Part shown: positions 10,754 through 23,771 of the stretch, piece after piece
Layout of the letters: each line of letters begins with the position of its first letter
Position numbering within the stretch: position 1 is the first letter of the stretch
Origin: Seminavis robusta
Taxonomy: Eukaryota > Bacillariophyta > Bacillariophyceae > Naviculales > Naviculaceae
NCBI GenBank assembly: GCA_903772945.1
Contig: CAICTM010000271.1
Location: forward strand, 18,414 to 82,413
Length of the DNA: 64,000 bases
Reading direction: 5' to 3'
The notes under the pieces: generated by a model
What the model was told of the DNA's origin: nothing
The model's input: only the letters and a program-made list of their open reading frames with translations
Database searches by the model: none
Position numbers and translations under genes: made by a program

Positions 10754-13700
10754 CTAAAGGCGTGGCCAGCCCCCATGGTCAAACATAGGCAGATTGTCAT
10801 ATCGATTCTCGCCATCCAGTCCAACAGTGGCTTCTGTACACAAGAAGGCAAGTCGTCGTTCAAGTGTATTGGAAGTTGGGAATTCCTCGGCATGCATCTC
10901 GATCCATTCGTTGACATCTTCTGGTGCAGAACGCTCCACGATCACCATGGGAAGTGCCTTCTCGTCAGCTACAAAGGTCGAATACATGCTCTGTACGATA
11001 GACTGCCGGGAAAAGGCACTTGAGGAGTCGTCGCGGTCCTTCATTACAGCAAACAGGCCCCTTGACGCCGCGTGCGCCAGCAATGCAACATCGTGTACCG
11101 GGGGACACCACCACAATGGAAGATCCTCCAAATTCTTGCACATGGTGACAGACTTGGCTGACTCTACCAGGTGATCAACCGCAACATCTCCTGCAGCGAC
11201 ATGGAAAGCCGATCTCATCAAGCGTACTCTACGGAGAATGGCAAGGCTGCACCCGACAGCTTCCATAGATTGTTCTTCTGGCCCCATGCAGGGATCCGGA
11301 AGGGGCGATTGGACTTGCCTGGATGGCTCTTGATACTCATTGATACCGAGAGGAGTTTCGAATTTCCCCTTGCTACCTCGTGCATTTTTCACGGAAGGTC
11401 CGTTGCCTCCCACGCATAAACGCACACAAAAGGGAAGCAAGACCTTTCGGACGTAACTTCGAACGGTGTCTGGATCTGGTAGTGCAGCATCTTCGGCAAG
11501 CTCATTCACATGAGCCATGAAGGTTTCCATGTTGAAGAGAGACGCAGGTTCCTCGTCGTCGTCATCGAAAGCCCCGCTTTGCTCTCTTGAATATCTCCAG
11601 AGGGATGCGTCCACAGTCTCGGCGGTGTTATAATCAGGCGGGAATCCATATAGTAATACTGCAGAGCAAACGGCGGCTCTCAACATGGCGTTGCCGCGAA
11701 AGCTTTCTGGAATGCTGTCCTCGTTGGCGGTGATAGTTTCTTCCAGAGTAGCCGAGTCCTCAATTGGTGACTCCTGTCCAGATTTGCTCACATCTGGCAT
11801 CTTTTCTTCCTTTTCTCCGTCGCTCGTCTTCTCTTCGCTCTTGATTTCTTCCTTGTCTTCACTTGGCTCAACCTTGGTTTGACCATTGGCATCGCTCTTT
11901 GAGGTATCCTTGTTGTTTCCGTTGTCCGTCTTGCTGTCTTTCTTACCAACGGCGGCGGGTTTAGAGGCTTTCTGAGAGTCTTCCAGCTGTTGTTGTAGTC
12001 GGGCGGACCGACGACTTTCAGTATCAATCATTTCTTCGATCGTGGATGCATCCGCATGTGCAAGGGCTGAGATTGCAATGCGAGTGAGATTCATGGGGAC
12101 ACCAATAGCGCGCAGATATCGAGGAGATTCAGTGCCATGAGCAATGTGATACAGTTCTGCGCTGGCTGCCCCAATGCTGTAATCTCCCCCGTCGTCTAAA
12201 CTTCGATGTGGCGATGCGCACTGGGTTCCATTTACGCCAACGCCGCTGTATTCGCTGATCAAGTTGGAAACCACGTCACCCGAAGGATACAGCGTAGCGA
12301 GCGCCTTCTTGCGAACCTTGCCACTAGTTTTTACATCTTCGGGTGCTTGCCAATGATTGCCAGCTTCCAAGTAGTTGTAATTGCAGTCGGTGCGGTGATC
12401 CAGGCTGCTTTCTAATTTGTTGAGAACCTCAAGGAGGCGACGGTCCAAGACTCTTGAATCTGGCATGGGCAGCGTCACCACAGTGGCATTTGCAACGCTA
12501 TCGGGGACAACCTCTACTGCCGCGGCTGTAGCTGCTTTCTTCCCTGCGCCGCTCTTCCCGCTGGAAGGTTCTTCCACCGCCACTGGAGAAACCACCTCGT
12601 CGCTCTCCGTCCCGCGAATCGCGGCCACGATAGATTGCTTCAAGCGGTGCAGAGTTACGTATCTCTGGTCCTCTGCAGGGCGGATATCATCCTTCTTGGC
12701 ATTCTGAGCCGGCATATTGCTCAAGACGGCATCGGCAGCCGCGCCACCTTGGCGCAAAGCGAGGGCATTCTTTTCCCGTTCCGATGCGGCCGCTGCGGCT
12801 GCAGCAACCGCCGCTTGAATCTCTAACGCCGCTTTGGCTTTCGTATCCTCAAGGGCCACATCAAACACTTTGCGTGTCGCTGATGCAGCGGCTTGGAAGG
12901 AAGAATAAGCTGTGCAACATGCTTCGTCGGATTCAATATACTTGCGGATATTGTGGATGAAAGGAAGATCCTCATCGTTTCGCATGGCTTCATAATTCCC
13001 CATTCCGTGCACAAAAGTCCCAATAACCAGCCCAATATCACAAGCTCTGATTCACGAGAGGAGGTGTGAGGGCGCCAGAGAACGTGACTAATTACACAGG
13101 CAAAATTCACGAACTAACCTATCCCACCATGCCGCAGGTGCGACGAGGTCTATCGCGGTCTCAAGAAGTGTCCCAGTTGTCAATGATAGCTCCTCTAGGA
13201 GATATAGGACGATTTGTGAGCCATTTTAAAGTGGTGCATCACCCACCCAATTTTCCTTGACTCACCTGCTGTTACGTGTCGCGCCCGAAGGTCGGAATCA
13301 AGAGTTGAAAGGTCACTAGTTCCACAGCCTCGCTTGGCCAGCTCTTCGTGGCCAAGCACTAATCAACGACGAACCCGAGATCCGGTTGGTGAGACTACGA
13401 AACAGGTTTGCACACTCAGCGCGTGTTTAGACCTACCTGAGAGGACAGAATCTAATCCTTCCTCGACGACCCGATTCAGTCGAGATAAGATGCCAACACG
13501 GCGAAGTGCTCGTAGAGCCGCCCCTTGTCGTAGACTTTCAACGTAAGAAGGCTCTGCCAATATTAGCGGCAACCTGAGAAACCTGCGACAGCTCAGAACC
13601 TGCATGTGCTGCTCCGTTACAGACCCAATCGACGAGCAGAGCCATTCCAATTCAACTTCAGAACCAGGGCCCATCCATTCTTGAATCAGCAAGCGAAAAT

Positions 13701-16700
13701 CCGGGGATTCCAGCTGATTGTCTGGCTTTTGCATGCGGGCCAGCAGTGCAAGAGCAACCTGCATGGATATTTGGTAGATATCTATTTATTTTTTCAAAAC
13801 AAAGTGGTGTGGTGAGGCTCAGACCCTTACACGGGAAAGGAATCAAACTCGGCCCGTATCGTTTACTTACATGAGCGGATGAACACCTCAATGTCCTGCA
13901 GCGGCAACGAAGTCAAATTCGATTCGTGTCGGATCTTGGTGAAGCGACCGAATCCAAACCTCAGCGCCGCTGCAATCACCCTGTTTCGTTGCGGCGCTTC
14001 CCACCCTTGCTTCAGACGCTCAAAGGCGGGGTCCGCATTCGCGGCTCTACGAAGAGCTCGTATCTTTCCGTTCTTCTTCTGCCTCTTAATCGCAGCTGCA
14101 TCCTTTTGCACCACTTTCTTGGGCTTCTCTCCCTCTTTGACGGACGCTGTCGCTCCAGTATTGGTTGATGCACAGGGCGTTGAAGTCGGCTTTGACTTGT
14201 CTTGCTGCTTTGCTTGCCCCTCCCGCTCTTTTCCTTCTTTCTCCTTCGCCTCTTTTTTCTTCTTTTTCTTTTTCTTCTTTTTCTCTGCTCTGATACGCTC
14301 CTTTTCTTCTTTCTCCTCTTGCTCCTTCAGTGCAATTTTGTCCTTCTTACGCTGCTCGAGTTCATTTAGCTCTGCATACGGGTTGTACTGTTGCACCTGC
14401 GTTCGTTTTCGCTTCACTCCATCATCAATCATTTGTGCAACTTCCTCAGGGGTTTCAACGGGAATGTCAAGACCAACGGCCTTATGCCAAAAGTCTGGAT
14501 CATCAAGGTCGACGTCCTTTTCTCCGTCTCCTGTATCAGTAACGAAACTGGCCTTACTGAAGCTACCAAGTCCACTTCCCATCGACGCAGCGGAGCCAGC
14601 GCCGTACGTGACTTTCTTGGAACTCCGCTCCAGGAGCTGGTCGATGTCCGTCTCCATGAACTTTTCTGCCTCGGCATCGTCTTCATCTCTGAAGATGTCA
14701 TAAGCACCCTTCTTGAGTAGCTCGTCAATCTCTTTTGCGTGTGCTTCCTTCTCACTCTTTGGTTTCTTGCCTTCTTCGGTTTCATCATCTTTCTGGTCTC
14801 GCTGTTGGGCCAGCACTGCTCGCTCAAGGCCAAGCTTCATGCTCGCACTGTGGAACATGTGCATCTCGTAGGTCTTGGCCGTCAGCAATCGAAAGATCTG
14901 GACTTTTCTTGTTTGGCCTACATATAGAAAACAGGTTTCTTCGCTTCAGCAAAACGTTCTGGAGAGGCTAAGTTACAAGAAGCGATGGCACGACTTACCG
15001 ATTCTGTGAGCTCGCGCCATGGCTTGGAGATCGTTCTGTAAGAAGGACATTGAGAGCGTAGTTATACAAGAAATGTAAGGGTCGGGAAAAGTAACAGCAT
15101 AAGTAGCCAGGTGCCGCCCCATATTCAGCTCGCACCTGGGGATTCCAGTCTGAGTCAAAGATTACAATGGTATCGGCCGACGTCTGTTTGATGTTTCAAC
15201 ACGTGAGCGATCGTCAGCAACATGCCCAAGGTGAACGGAACGTGCAACAATGGGCGATGACTTACGAGGTTCAACCCTAAACCCCCGGCTCTCGTACTCA
15301 GAAGCATGACAAATCGCTGACAAGACTTGCGATTGAATCGGTCGACAGCGGAAGCTCTTGATGAAGAAGACGTGGATCCATCAAGTCTCTCGTAGCGATA
15401 TTTGCAAAGTTTGAGCAACTCCTCCAAAAGATCAAGGACACGAACCATTTGACTAAAAATGAGGACCTTATGCCCGCCCGTGAACAGCTTTTTGAGAAGC
15501 TTTTCGAGAAGGACCATCTTGCCGGAAGACTTGACCAATTGCTCTCCAAAGAGCTTTACATAATCCACCGGTAGATCTTTCCCCTCGGCATCTTTGGCCT
15601 TCCAGTTAGCGGCTGCGTCGGTCAAGATCCGGTCTTCGACGCCCTTCACCAAGTACGGATGGTTACAAATCTTCCTGAGTTCCATCATCACATTCATCAA
15701 ACTTGGTGCATTGCTTGGTTTGGCACCCTTGTAGAGGAAGGCTGTGTTCCGCTCATAGATAGCTTTGTAGTATTTCTTCTGGATAGGCGTTAGAGTAACT
15801 TCCAGGATGATTTCTTCCTTTGGAGGAAGAGATGTTTCCACGTCCTCTTTGACTCGACGAAGCAGAAATGGCTTCAAGATATTGTGGAGCTCGTTCACCT
15901 GGGTAGAGTCATTCAATTGACCAAATTTTTCAGTGAAGCCTTCCCTATCAGCAAACGTCACGGGATCATCGAAGTGCAGCAACGCCCAGAGTTCCTAGAA
16001 CGAGACAAAACGTCAAACTCCCTGTTTAGTACAAAATAATACCCCTGTTGCACGAAGCTGACTTGACTTTTGACATACCTCAGTGTTGTTAGCCAGAGGA
16101 GTACCTGTCAAAAGCACGCAGTGGTCCCTAGGCACGGATGCCAATTCCGCAAAGAGCCGAGAGTCTGGATTCTTCAGTCTAAAACAAGCATGCAGTGAAA
16201 GAAATTAGTTGTCACGCAGACACGTCGACGATAGTAACAGAACAACCGCCGCCGACGACGCCGTACCTGTGAGCTTCGTCTACAATTAGAGCCCGCCATT
16301 TGATCCTGGAAAGCACAGCAATGTCCTTTAGAACCACCTCATAGGTTGTGATAAGGAGATTGAATTTGGTTACATGCTGTTTCATGAGCTTGGCGGCATC
16401 GGTCTTCGGGATGAACTGCTCGGTGTAGAAGAATTCTTGCTGAGCCAGAAACTCACGAGCATCTGCCGAGCCATGATACAGGACGACGTTGAAATCAGGT
16501 GCCCAAGAGCGAGCTTCCGATTGCCACTGAGCGATCAGTGACAAAGGCGCAACAATCAGGAAGGGTCCTCGAACTCTTGCCAATGGATTGCGCCATAGCT
16601 CTTGAAGGAAGCCTTGACGGGATGCAGGAATGAAAACAATTGATAAGGCCATATTTTCCCACCGCGAAAACCAAGCTCGAAGACACTTACCCAAGGTTTG

Positions 16701-19170
16701 AACGGTCTAATCAAACATTGTTCGAGGAGCAAACCGGTCAGTGTCATGGCATTCGCAACTCATAATACGCGCCACACCAGAGGTAGCACTACCTACCTTC
16801 CCCAAACCCATCTCATCAGCAAGAATACAGGAACGTTTGTTCCACCAGTTGAATAGCAGCCAATTGACACCTTCCAGCTGGTATGCCCGAAGCCTGAACC
16901 CTTGCTTCGGCTCACTCTCTTCCTCCTCCATCTTGTCATCATCCCCCAGCAGCTTCGCGACTGGTCTTACTCGCGAGGATATCCCGTAGGTAGCCGTTTC
17001 CTGAAGCTTTCGGAAATCCCTCACGTGGGGATGCGGTGTGTTCACAATCTCCTTCAGCAATTCTGGAGCGGGGGGCTTTTGTCGATGCCAAAAGTCTTCG
17101 CATTCATCCACTGCATCTCGTTTGATGTCCCTCCAATATTCCCAGGTGAGATCAGCCCATGGCAATCCCTTCCACTTTACTACATATCGCACGTTGCCTT
17201 CGGTTGGGTGGAGCAAGCACATCAGCAAAACCACAACGGAAGATCGCGAAAACAGCGTTGTCGGGTATATTAAGGCACTTACCTTCAGGATCCCAGGGTT
17301 CCTCGGTTTTGTGAATATCTACGAGATCTTTGATGATAATAGGATTCGTTTTGGGCTTGGCGGGTGATGATGTTGCTTCTCCCGTCGCCGTCTCCACGTT
17401 GCTGCCGCTGCGAGCTTCCAACTCCTCTTTGAGCCTCTGTGCATCTTGCTCTGCTCGGATATTCAACGCTCGTTGCGTGGCCAAAACATTCAAATCCATT
17501 TCATTCTCATCACACCCCACAATGCGCTCGATTTCCATGTTTTGCGCCGGGAAGAATTCTTCGCTCCCCCCATGTTGTTCAGCTTGCTTCTCTTCTGAAG
17601 CATCACCATGACTCTGAATAGCAGCTGCTGTAGCTCGTTCTTCTTCAATAAACTTTTTCCAATCTTTCCCCAGAGCGAGCTCTTGGCTTTGATAGTATCG
17701 TCGGATCTTGTGACGAGCTGTTTGATTGGCAGTATCCGTTTTCAGAATGTCACTTGGTCGCTCCCAGCTGCAATGCAGGTACGACCGTCCTCGCCATTTG
17801 ACAAGTAGCACATCCTCCTTATGTTCATTGGATACCTGGATGGTGTACATGGGGTTAACACTCTCTTCCACTGACTTGGCCTTTTCCCGTTCAGCAGCAA
17901 TGGTTGTAACGACGGGGCACTGCGTGACATTGATTCGCGAAGCTTCCATTCGCTTGAGTGGGTCCTTCCAAAAGTCGACATGTGTCAGTGCCTTTTGAGA
18001 CAGACTGGCCGCTTCCTGCGGATCGAGAAACTTGAGTGCATTGGCATCTTGCCATTGCAACGAGATGACGGATCGTCGCTTCCAGCCCACAATCTTGTCC
18101 ACCACAAAAACGCTGGAGATGCATTCTCTGGAATACCACAGAGCGGAAAGCATTCCCGGTGGTGGAGCATCCACTTGTCCATCCTTGTTGAAAGATCCAG
18201 CTCCAAAGTCAGGGTCCAAGTAATTGAAGATTTCAATATTTCCAGTGACAGAGAGGGGACCCAAGGGCAGAGTGCTCTTGGCGACAGTTGCAGCCTTGGC
18301 AGCTGCTTTACTACTGCCATTATCGCTTCGACCACTGGGCATTTGCTGTGCGCCTTTCCGTAGCTTTTTGCTCTTGGGTCTGGCGGCGTAGTTTTCATCA
18401 TCTTCATCACTGCTGTCCACCAAACCGTCCGATTCTCCAACTTCTTCATAGGAAGGTCTAACGCGTTTGGGGGTTCGTACACTCGTTCTAGGTTGGCCCG
18501 ATGCGAGGTCGTCTTCGTCATCCTCCAAGAAGGCATCTTCTTCATCTTGGACGGCCTTTCGCTGAGGTCTAGGTGCCGGGGGTGGCGGCGCCTGAGGCAC
18601 GGACTCCTCGGTTTCTTCTGGGATGGTTTCCATGGCTTCTGCTGTTCTTTTCTTTGGAATGACGGGAGCGGGAGCCTGCGTAATTCCCCCAGTATTCATT
18701 GGTACATTCTTCAGTTTGATTCTGACAATGTAAGGGTATTCCGAAATGATGGAAATGCGCTTCTTTTTTGGAGGTTTTAGTTGCAGTTGTTGCTGTGGTG
18801 GCTCTTCCTGTGACGGATGCTTTTGTTTGGGTGCATCACGAGCATGGTGATGATGCTGCGGCGGGTATGGATGTTTGGGCGGAGGACCTCCGCTACTGGG
18901 CCTCCTATGCTGTTGAGCTTGATGATGATGAGAGCTTCCATGTCCCATACTAGCAGTGCGTTCATGAGGCTTTCGTCTTGGGATGGTCATGTTTTCCAAG
19001 GACCCAGTGGAGGGCCGTCGCGGCACTTGCGACGATGTCAGCGACGCTGATGTCAAGGAAGAGGTGGATTCTTGCCTTGGAGGACGAGGCCGTCGTGGGA
19101 TCGCCGCCATCATGAGGGAATCCACATTATTGTCGTCTTCCTTCTTGCCACCATTGCCGCTGTTGTCCAT
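10754..19170 (-). CDS. chromodomain helicase DNA-binding protein (CHD, subfamily III-like)
   Basis: Thirteen exons, complement of 10754-13046, 13119-13194, 13266-13358, 13437-13781, 13871-14917, 14999-15035, 15136-15183, 15266-15994, 16079-16178, 16267-16612, 16691-16706, 16797-17197 and 17283-19170, close in frame to 2,472 aa. Residues 1-400 are disordered. Tandem chromodomains lie near 435-500 (VKWRGRSYLHCSWE) and 540-655 (VVKWKGLPWADLTWEYW). The SNF2 ATPase follows, with ADEMGLGKT near 757-764, DEAHR near 880, LLTGTPLANNTEELW, and in the C-lobe KVLIFSQM, STRAGGLGLNL and ARAHRIGQ. A Lys-rich segment precedes a C-terminal block WWDRACDIGLVIGTFVHGMG near 1705, matching the [13 protein letters not shown] block of CHD6-9/Kismet. 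The protein should slide or space nucleosomes in the nucleus. Exon 11 in this list (16691-16706) is a 16-base microexon. Confidence 0.93.
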
Positions 19171-19891
19171 GTTGATTTGTACTATAGTCGGATCAATCAA
19201 CTGACTGACCGACCACAGACACAATATGGATAGAAGTCGATTCTCCAGGCGTATCACAGAGTGGCCCAATAAGTCCAAAGAGAAGACGATAATACGACAA
19301 TAGCTTTGCCGCCGCCAATAATAGTGATCTCAAAGGAAGGATCGGTTGTGGTTGTGGGAACAGTCAATCTCCTTTGAAGACAAGTCCAGCATGCAAGTGC
19401 AGACGTGCGGATCATGCGCGGAAACACGGTGTGCTCACTGCGTAGAGTGGATTGTGCTTGGCGAGGAGTTGCATGGGTGGCCGCTGCGCCAAGAAGAAGT
19501 CGCCAGTCCGAGGAAAGATCGAGCATCGAACGCCATGGTCAAGGGTTGACATCCAGCAGAGCTGTAAGAACATTGAGTCTTTAGTTAAGGTTGAGGCTTG
19601 ACTCGATTCGGCTCTGGTTTTGGCGCCATCGTAACAGAGACACAAACAGAAAACATTGAAAGCTACAGCGACATAAGGTATTCTTAGATTAGCTCATGGC
19701 AGTGTCAAGCTTTCCTGTGGTATCGGTATCGATCGACGTAGTTGCTCCCTAGCTTGTGCAGCAACGACGGGAAAGAGCCGCTTTGCACGAGGAGGAAGCG
19801 CTGTTTTTTCCAAGGCAACAAGTTTTGACGTACCCAACGGTTTTGTCCACGGCACCATCATCGACAACAATTGTCTTGTCCTCACATCCAG
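19171..19891. promoter_or_regulatory. divergent promoter region between CHD and SUMO protease genes
   Basis: A 721-base spacer separates two genes transcribed away from each other, so both promoters and 5' leaders must lie here. I see no clear TATA box or conserved operator. The assignment rests only on the divergent arrangement. Confidence 0.5.
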
Positions 19892-22800
19892 ATGGCGGGC
19901 CATGGAATTGCCCGTGTTCAACTGAATCGGGATAAAGGCCCTCGTGGGAAACCCAAGAAAGCGGACACATCGGCTGATTTTGTAGAACCAGGCGGGCAGT
20001 TGGCAAATCTGCCTACCGATCTCAATGAAATTGGTCCTGCCAAAGATGACGGAGGCCGCAAGGCTAAGGCAATTCGCAAGGGCAAAAACAACAGGCACTG
20101 TACCGGTAGACAGCCAGCAAAAGGTGACCAGACAAGCAGAGTTCCAAAGAAGCAAGCTCCATTAAGAAATGCCCTGATGCAATCCAATAATCCATTGGAT
20201 CAAGCCAAGGAACGCCAGAGCCGTCCAAGACAACATGAAAGACCACGAAATTCCTCTTCTTCACAAAAGAATTTCAGCCAAAGCAGGGAACGACGAACTG
20301 GTGGTTTGTTGGATTCACTGAAGAAGGGTCCCCGCGGGAAGGATATGCCAGATGTTGCCGAAATTCTTACCAACCTTACAGTGCCCGAGTCTGAGTCCGA
20401 GACTGATCAAGAGAATGCAAGGAAGAAACAAAAACAATCCAAGCCCAACAAATCATCCAGGCGCTCATATATACAACATCAGGAAGGTAGAGGCAGAGAG
20501 AAGGAACGAGGGGGATCAAGCCAAAAACCGGCGCCTCGACAGAACAATAGGAAACGAAGCAAATCCAGTGATGGCTTTCTTGACAGCCAGCACGAGGGAG
20601 ACCAGTCTTCCCGACGACAGTCTGCATTTGACAATCTCGGATCAACCCAAAAGCGACGCAAGAGTTCAGGGTCTGTACTTGACGAAGATCCCATCCAAGA
20701 ATATGTGGAAGATGAAGTATACGAGCCTCCAAAACAACCAGCAACTAAATTCGGATTGTTTCAAGATTCCCACAACGTGCGAGAATCCGACCAAGACGAG
20801 TCCGAGGAGACACGGAGCGCTTTCTCGAAAACCCAAATCCAAAAAGGATCACGAACCAAGTCTAGAGTGGCGTCGCAAGCTGCGAAGTCGCAGACTTATT
20901 GGTGCGAAAGTCGGAATGCGACCCAACCATCCGCTAGCAAGAAAACAAATCAAAACACTCGGCGACAATCTACGACGCCAAAGGACACCACTCGGCGCTC
21001 TTCCCGCCTTGCAGACGAAGCGGAAGGCTCGGAAGAATCCCATAAACGTTCGTCGCGCAGAGAGCCTTCCAAAACTCCAGATCCCAGCGCAAACGATGAG
21101 CAAACAAAGAAGCCGTTTCGTCTCACCGGTGGTAAGGTCGGAGGAACAGCTAATAAGCGAAAGCGGAAATCAGCAACTCCCATCAGTATAGGCGCCACTT
21201 TCAGCAAAGCGAAACAAACTGAGAAGTCTCTTCGTTCCAGCGAATCCAAACAGAAAGGGAGGCATCCACCAGCTACTGTCGACTTGCCTGACAACAGGCG
21301 TGAAACTAGAGCAGCCACAAGGCAACGAAAGAAGAAACCTGGGAAGCAAGTTGTGATACACCTGACAGATTCGGACGAAGACGATGACGAGCCAGTCGAA
21401 GCTCATGATGTAAGCATTGGTCGACGTCTCGTTGCGTCGCACGACGCCCCGCCTAACCTTCCGCCGATCCTCTTCCAGGTACAAAAGGACGTCGAGTGTA
21501 TCGCTGTGGGGACCAAATTGTTTGAGAAAGACTGTAGAATCGAAGTTTCGAACGAGCTCGTGCTGGCTTTAAAAGGAAGAAAGAGAAAGGTCAAAAAGAA
21601 AGACGGCGATGACCTGATAACCTGTATCGACCTGAACGGGAAGGATCTCAAATGCCTAAAGTTCTTTTCCCGCGAGGAGTCTCTTGAGTCGAATCTCGAG
21701 CCGTTCTTGGCGTTGCAGGTGGCCCCAAACGATCAAAACAAGCTTGGACGGTTTGGCGGATACGGGTACAACTCAAAAGACAAGCGGCAGAATTACATTG
21801 TCATTCAATTTCGCTCAAACGATGATCTTGAAGCAGTTCTTGGAGTGATGGGTAGTACACATCCTTTTGTCCAAGAAGCGCAGCTGTCCAGTGAAGAAGC
21901 CGAGCATTACTGCGCCGCCATCTTGAATGGTAAAGGCTTCCGGAGAGGAAAAGTCACTGATGCTTTCATAGGCAACAGATCGGAAGACGATGTGCTTTTG
22001 GTTTATCCCTTTGCTGGTGATGCCGATGAAATCGAGCACTGTGCCAGTGAGCTGCAAGAAGCAAGTGGAGAGCTGTTCTCTGAAAATCCTGCCTGTGCGG
22101 CCACACCAGTTGACGATGGCAAGGTGTCGTCTTCTCCTGAAGCCACTGATCTCCGTCGTCACAAATTGACTGTCCGAGTTCGTGATGTTGAGCGACTCAA
22201 TCCTGGGGTGTTCCTCAACGACACATTGATTGACTTTTGGATCCAGTGGTAAGCAGCGGTATTTATGGCCACCAGAGTTTGGCTGTTTTCCTATCGTATT
22301 TCTCACCATCCCCATTTGAACTTTGGAATAGGATTACTAGAAAGGCACATCAAGACCCATCGGGCGACATGGTGCATTGCTTCTCATCGCATTTCTTCAC
22401 CACTTTGGATGACGAGGGTCCAGATGCTGTGACAAAATGGACAGCACGAAGAAACATCGACATCTTTAAAAAGAAATTCATCTTTATTCCAATCAATGAG
22501 GCATTGCACTGGTCTCTCTGCGTGGTCGTCAATCCTGGCTCTGTTCTTGAAGAGGCCGATGATCAGCCCATGGCTTGTATGATTTTCTTAGACTCCCTCA
22601 AAGCCCACAGTAAGAGTAAGGTGTCCAAAACGGTGCGCAAGTGGCTAACTTCCGAATGGAAGAGACTAAAGCCCGACAGTGATAACAAGGATCCATTCCT
22701 AAAGCTAAAGCGCTTTCCTTTGCTCAGCCCAGAGAGTGAGTATTACTTCCTCAGGGCGTACTGAAATGTCATATTTTGCTAACATCTTCGCATTCTTTGT

Positions 22801-23771
22801 TGTGAATCACGGAAGTTCCCTATCAGAACAACAGCTGGGATTGCGGTGTCTTCGTTTGCCGATACGCATACTCAATGTACGCCCTCAGGGGCCAACCCTT
22901 CAATCGCGGCAATCAATGGTTTGCAAAGAATTTGATTGATAATGAATACACAAAATGCTTCAGCTTTCGAATGGGTGACATTGCCAGGCTACGGTTGGAT
23001 ATCTTGAAGCTCGTTGGGAATCTTTCCGGAATCTATCTTCGGTGGAAGAAGCTAGAAGAAGAACAGGACAAGGTCGCGTCGCGGGCTCTCAAGGCCAAGA
23101 CAGAGGGAGCATCAGAACAGGGTGAAGCGGCAATTGACAAAGCGGAGGCAACCACGGAAGACGATTGCCCAGTTCCTACTTGTGTCACAGCGCATCCAGG
23201 AAGAACCGACCCGTCAATCGACGAAGACAGCGCTGTTGTCACAGAGTCTAGCCACTTGCCCGTAGGGGTGGAGGCGGATTTACATGCACACGAACATGGA
23301 ACAGACATGATGCCATCATTCAACGCGGATGGTGCAACGGATGACGTCAAGGATCCTGAGTTCAATGCACGGGAAAGTGGCACCGTCGCCAGCAGCCATC
23401 CTGGCAGCCACCCTGGCAGCCACCACATCACTGCGGACATGGACTTTTCCGAGTACGTCGACGGCGTAGCGATACATCACGATATTTCAGCAGCAGCTGT
23501 GGAGGAAACTGCGACCAGGGAAAGGCTATTGAAAGGGCACCCAGGACGGGAGTTTTCACGCACCGATGCAACGGGAGAGTCCAACGACGAAGATGGAAGC
23601 GAAAAGGAGAACGCGACTGGATTTTCGGATCTTGCACCATGTGATCACGATGATGTCTACCGCAGACTTCATGATGAAAAGAATCAATCTCCTGGACGTA
23701 CCGGCAGTAGTGTTCAGTGCGAGAGCAGATCGCCGGGAAAGCTCTCAGAAGGGGACACGTTTGAGTTTTGA
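19892..23771 (+). CDS. SUMO-specific cysteine protease (Ulp1/SENP, peptidase C48)
   Basis: Three exons (19892-22248, 22332-22735, 22816-23771) join to 1,238 aa. Residues 1-530 are disordered, basic and Ser/Arg/Lys-rich, as in nuclear SENPs. A compact region near 535-660 (from FQVQKDVECIAVGTKLF) may be a PH-like fold. The C48 catalytic domain runs from about 755 to 1000: the substrate-groove start is LNPGVFLNDTLIDFWIQW, His845 is in EALHWSLCVVV, Asp873 in MIFLDSLKAH, Gln924 and Cys930 in PYQNNSWDCGVFVC. All four catalytic residues are present, so it should be active in SUMO maturation or deconjugation. Introns 1 and 2 interrupt the catalytic domain, and each exon alone lacks part of the triad. 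The last 220 residues are acidic and disordered. The first ATG in frame is used. Confidence 0.93.

Noticed and set aside
10562-11023. 153-codon plus-strand frame at the CHD 3' end
   Set aside because: It mostly overlaps the minus-strand C-terminal coding exon of the CHD gene in antisense and has no domain.
13810-13860. Possible tRNA-like fold near a GGGAAAGGAATCAAACTCGG stretch
   Set aside because: No cloverleaf with paired acceptor and anticodon arms could be formed. It lies in an intron of the CHD gene.
13879-14703. Plus-strand frame of 274 codons with a Phe run
   Set aside because: It is the antisense of the Lys-rich region of the CHD gene (exon 13871-14917), whose reading is supported by domains and exon phasing.
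20352-21191. Alternative plus-strand frame of 279 codons within the SUMO protease gene
   Set aside because: It is a shifted reading of the low-complexity N-terminal region of the same exon. The main frame continues into the C48 domain.
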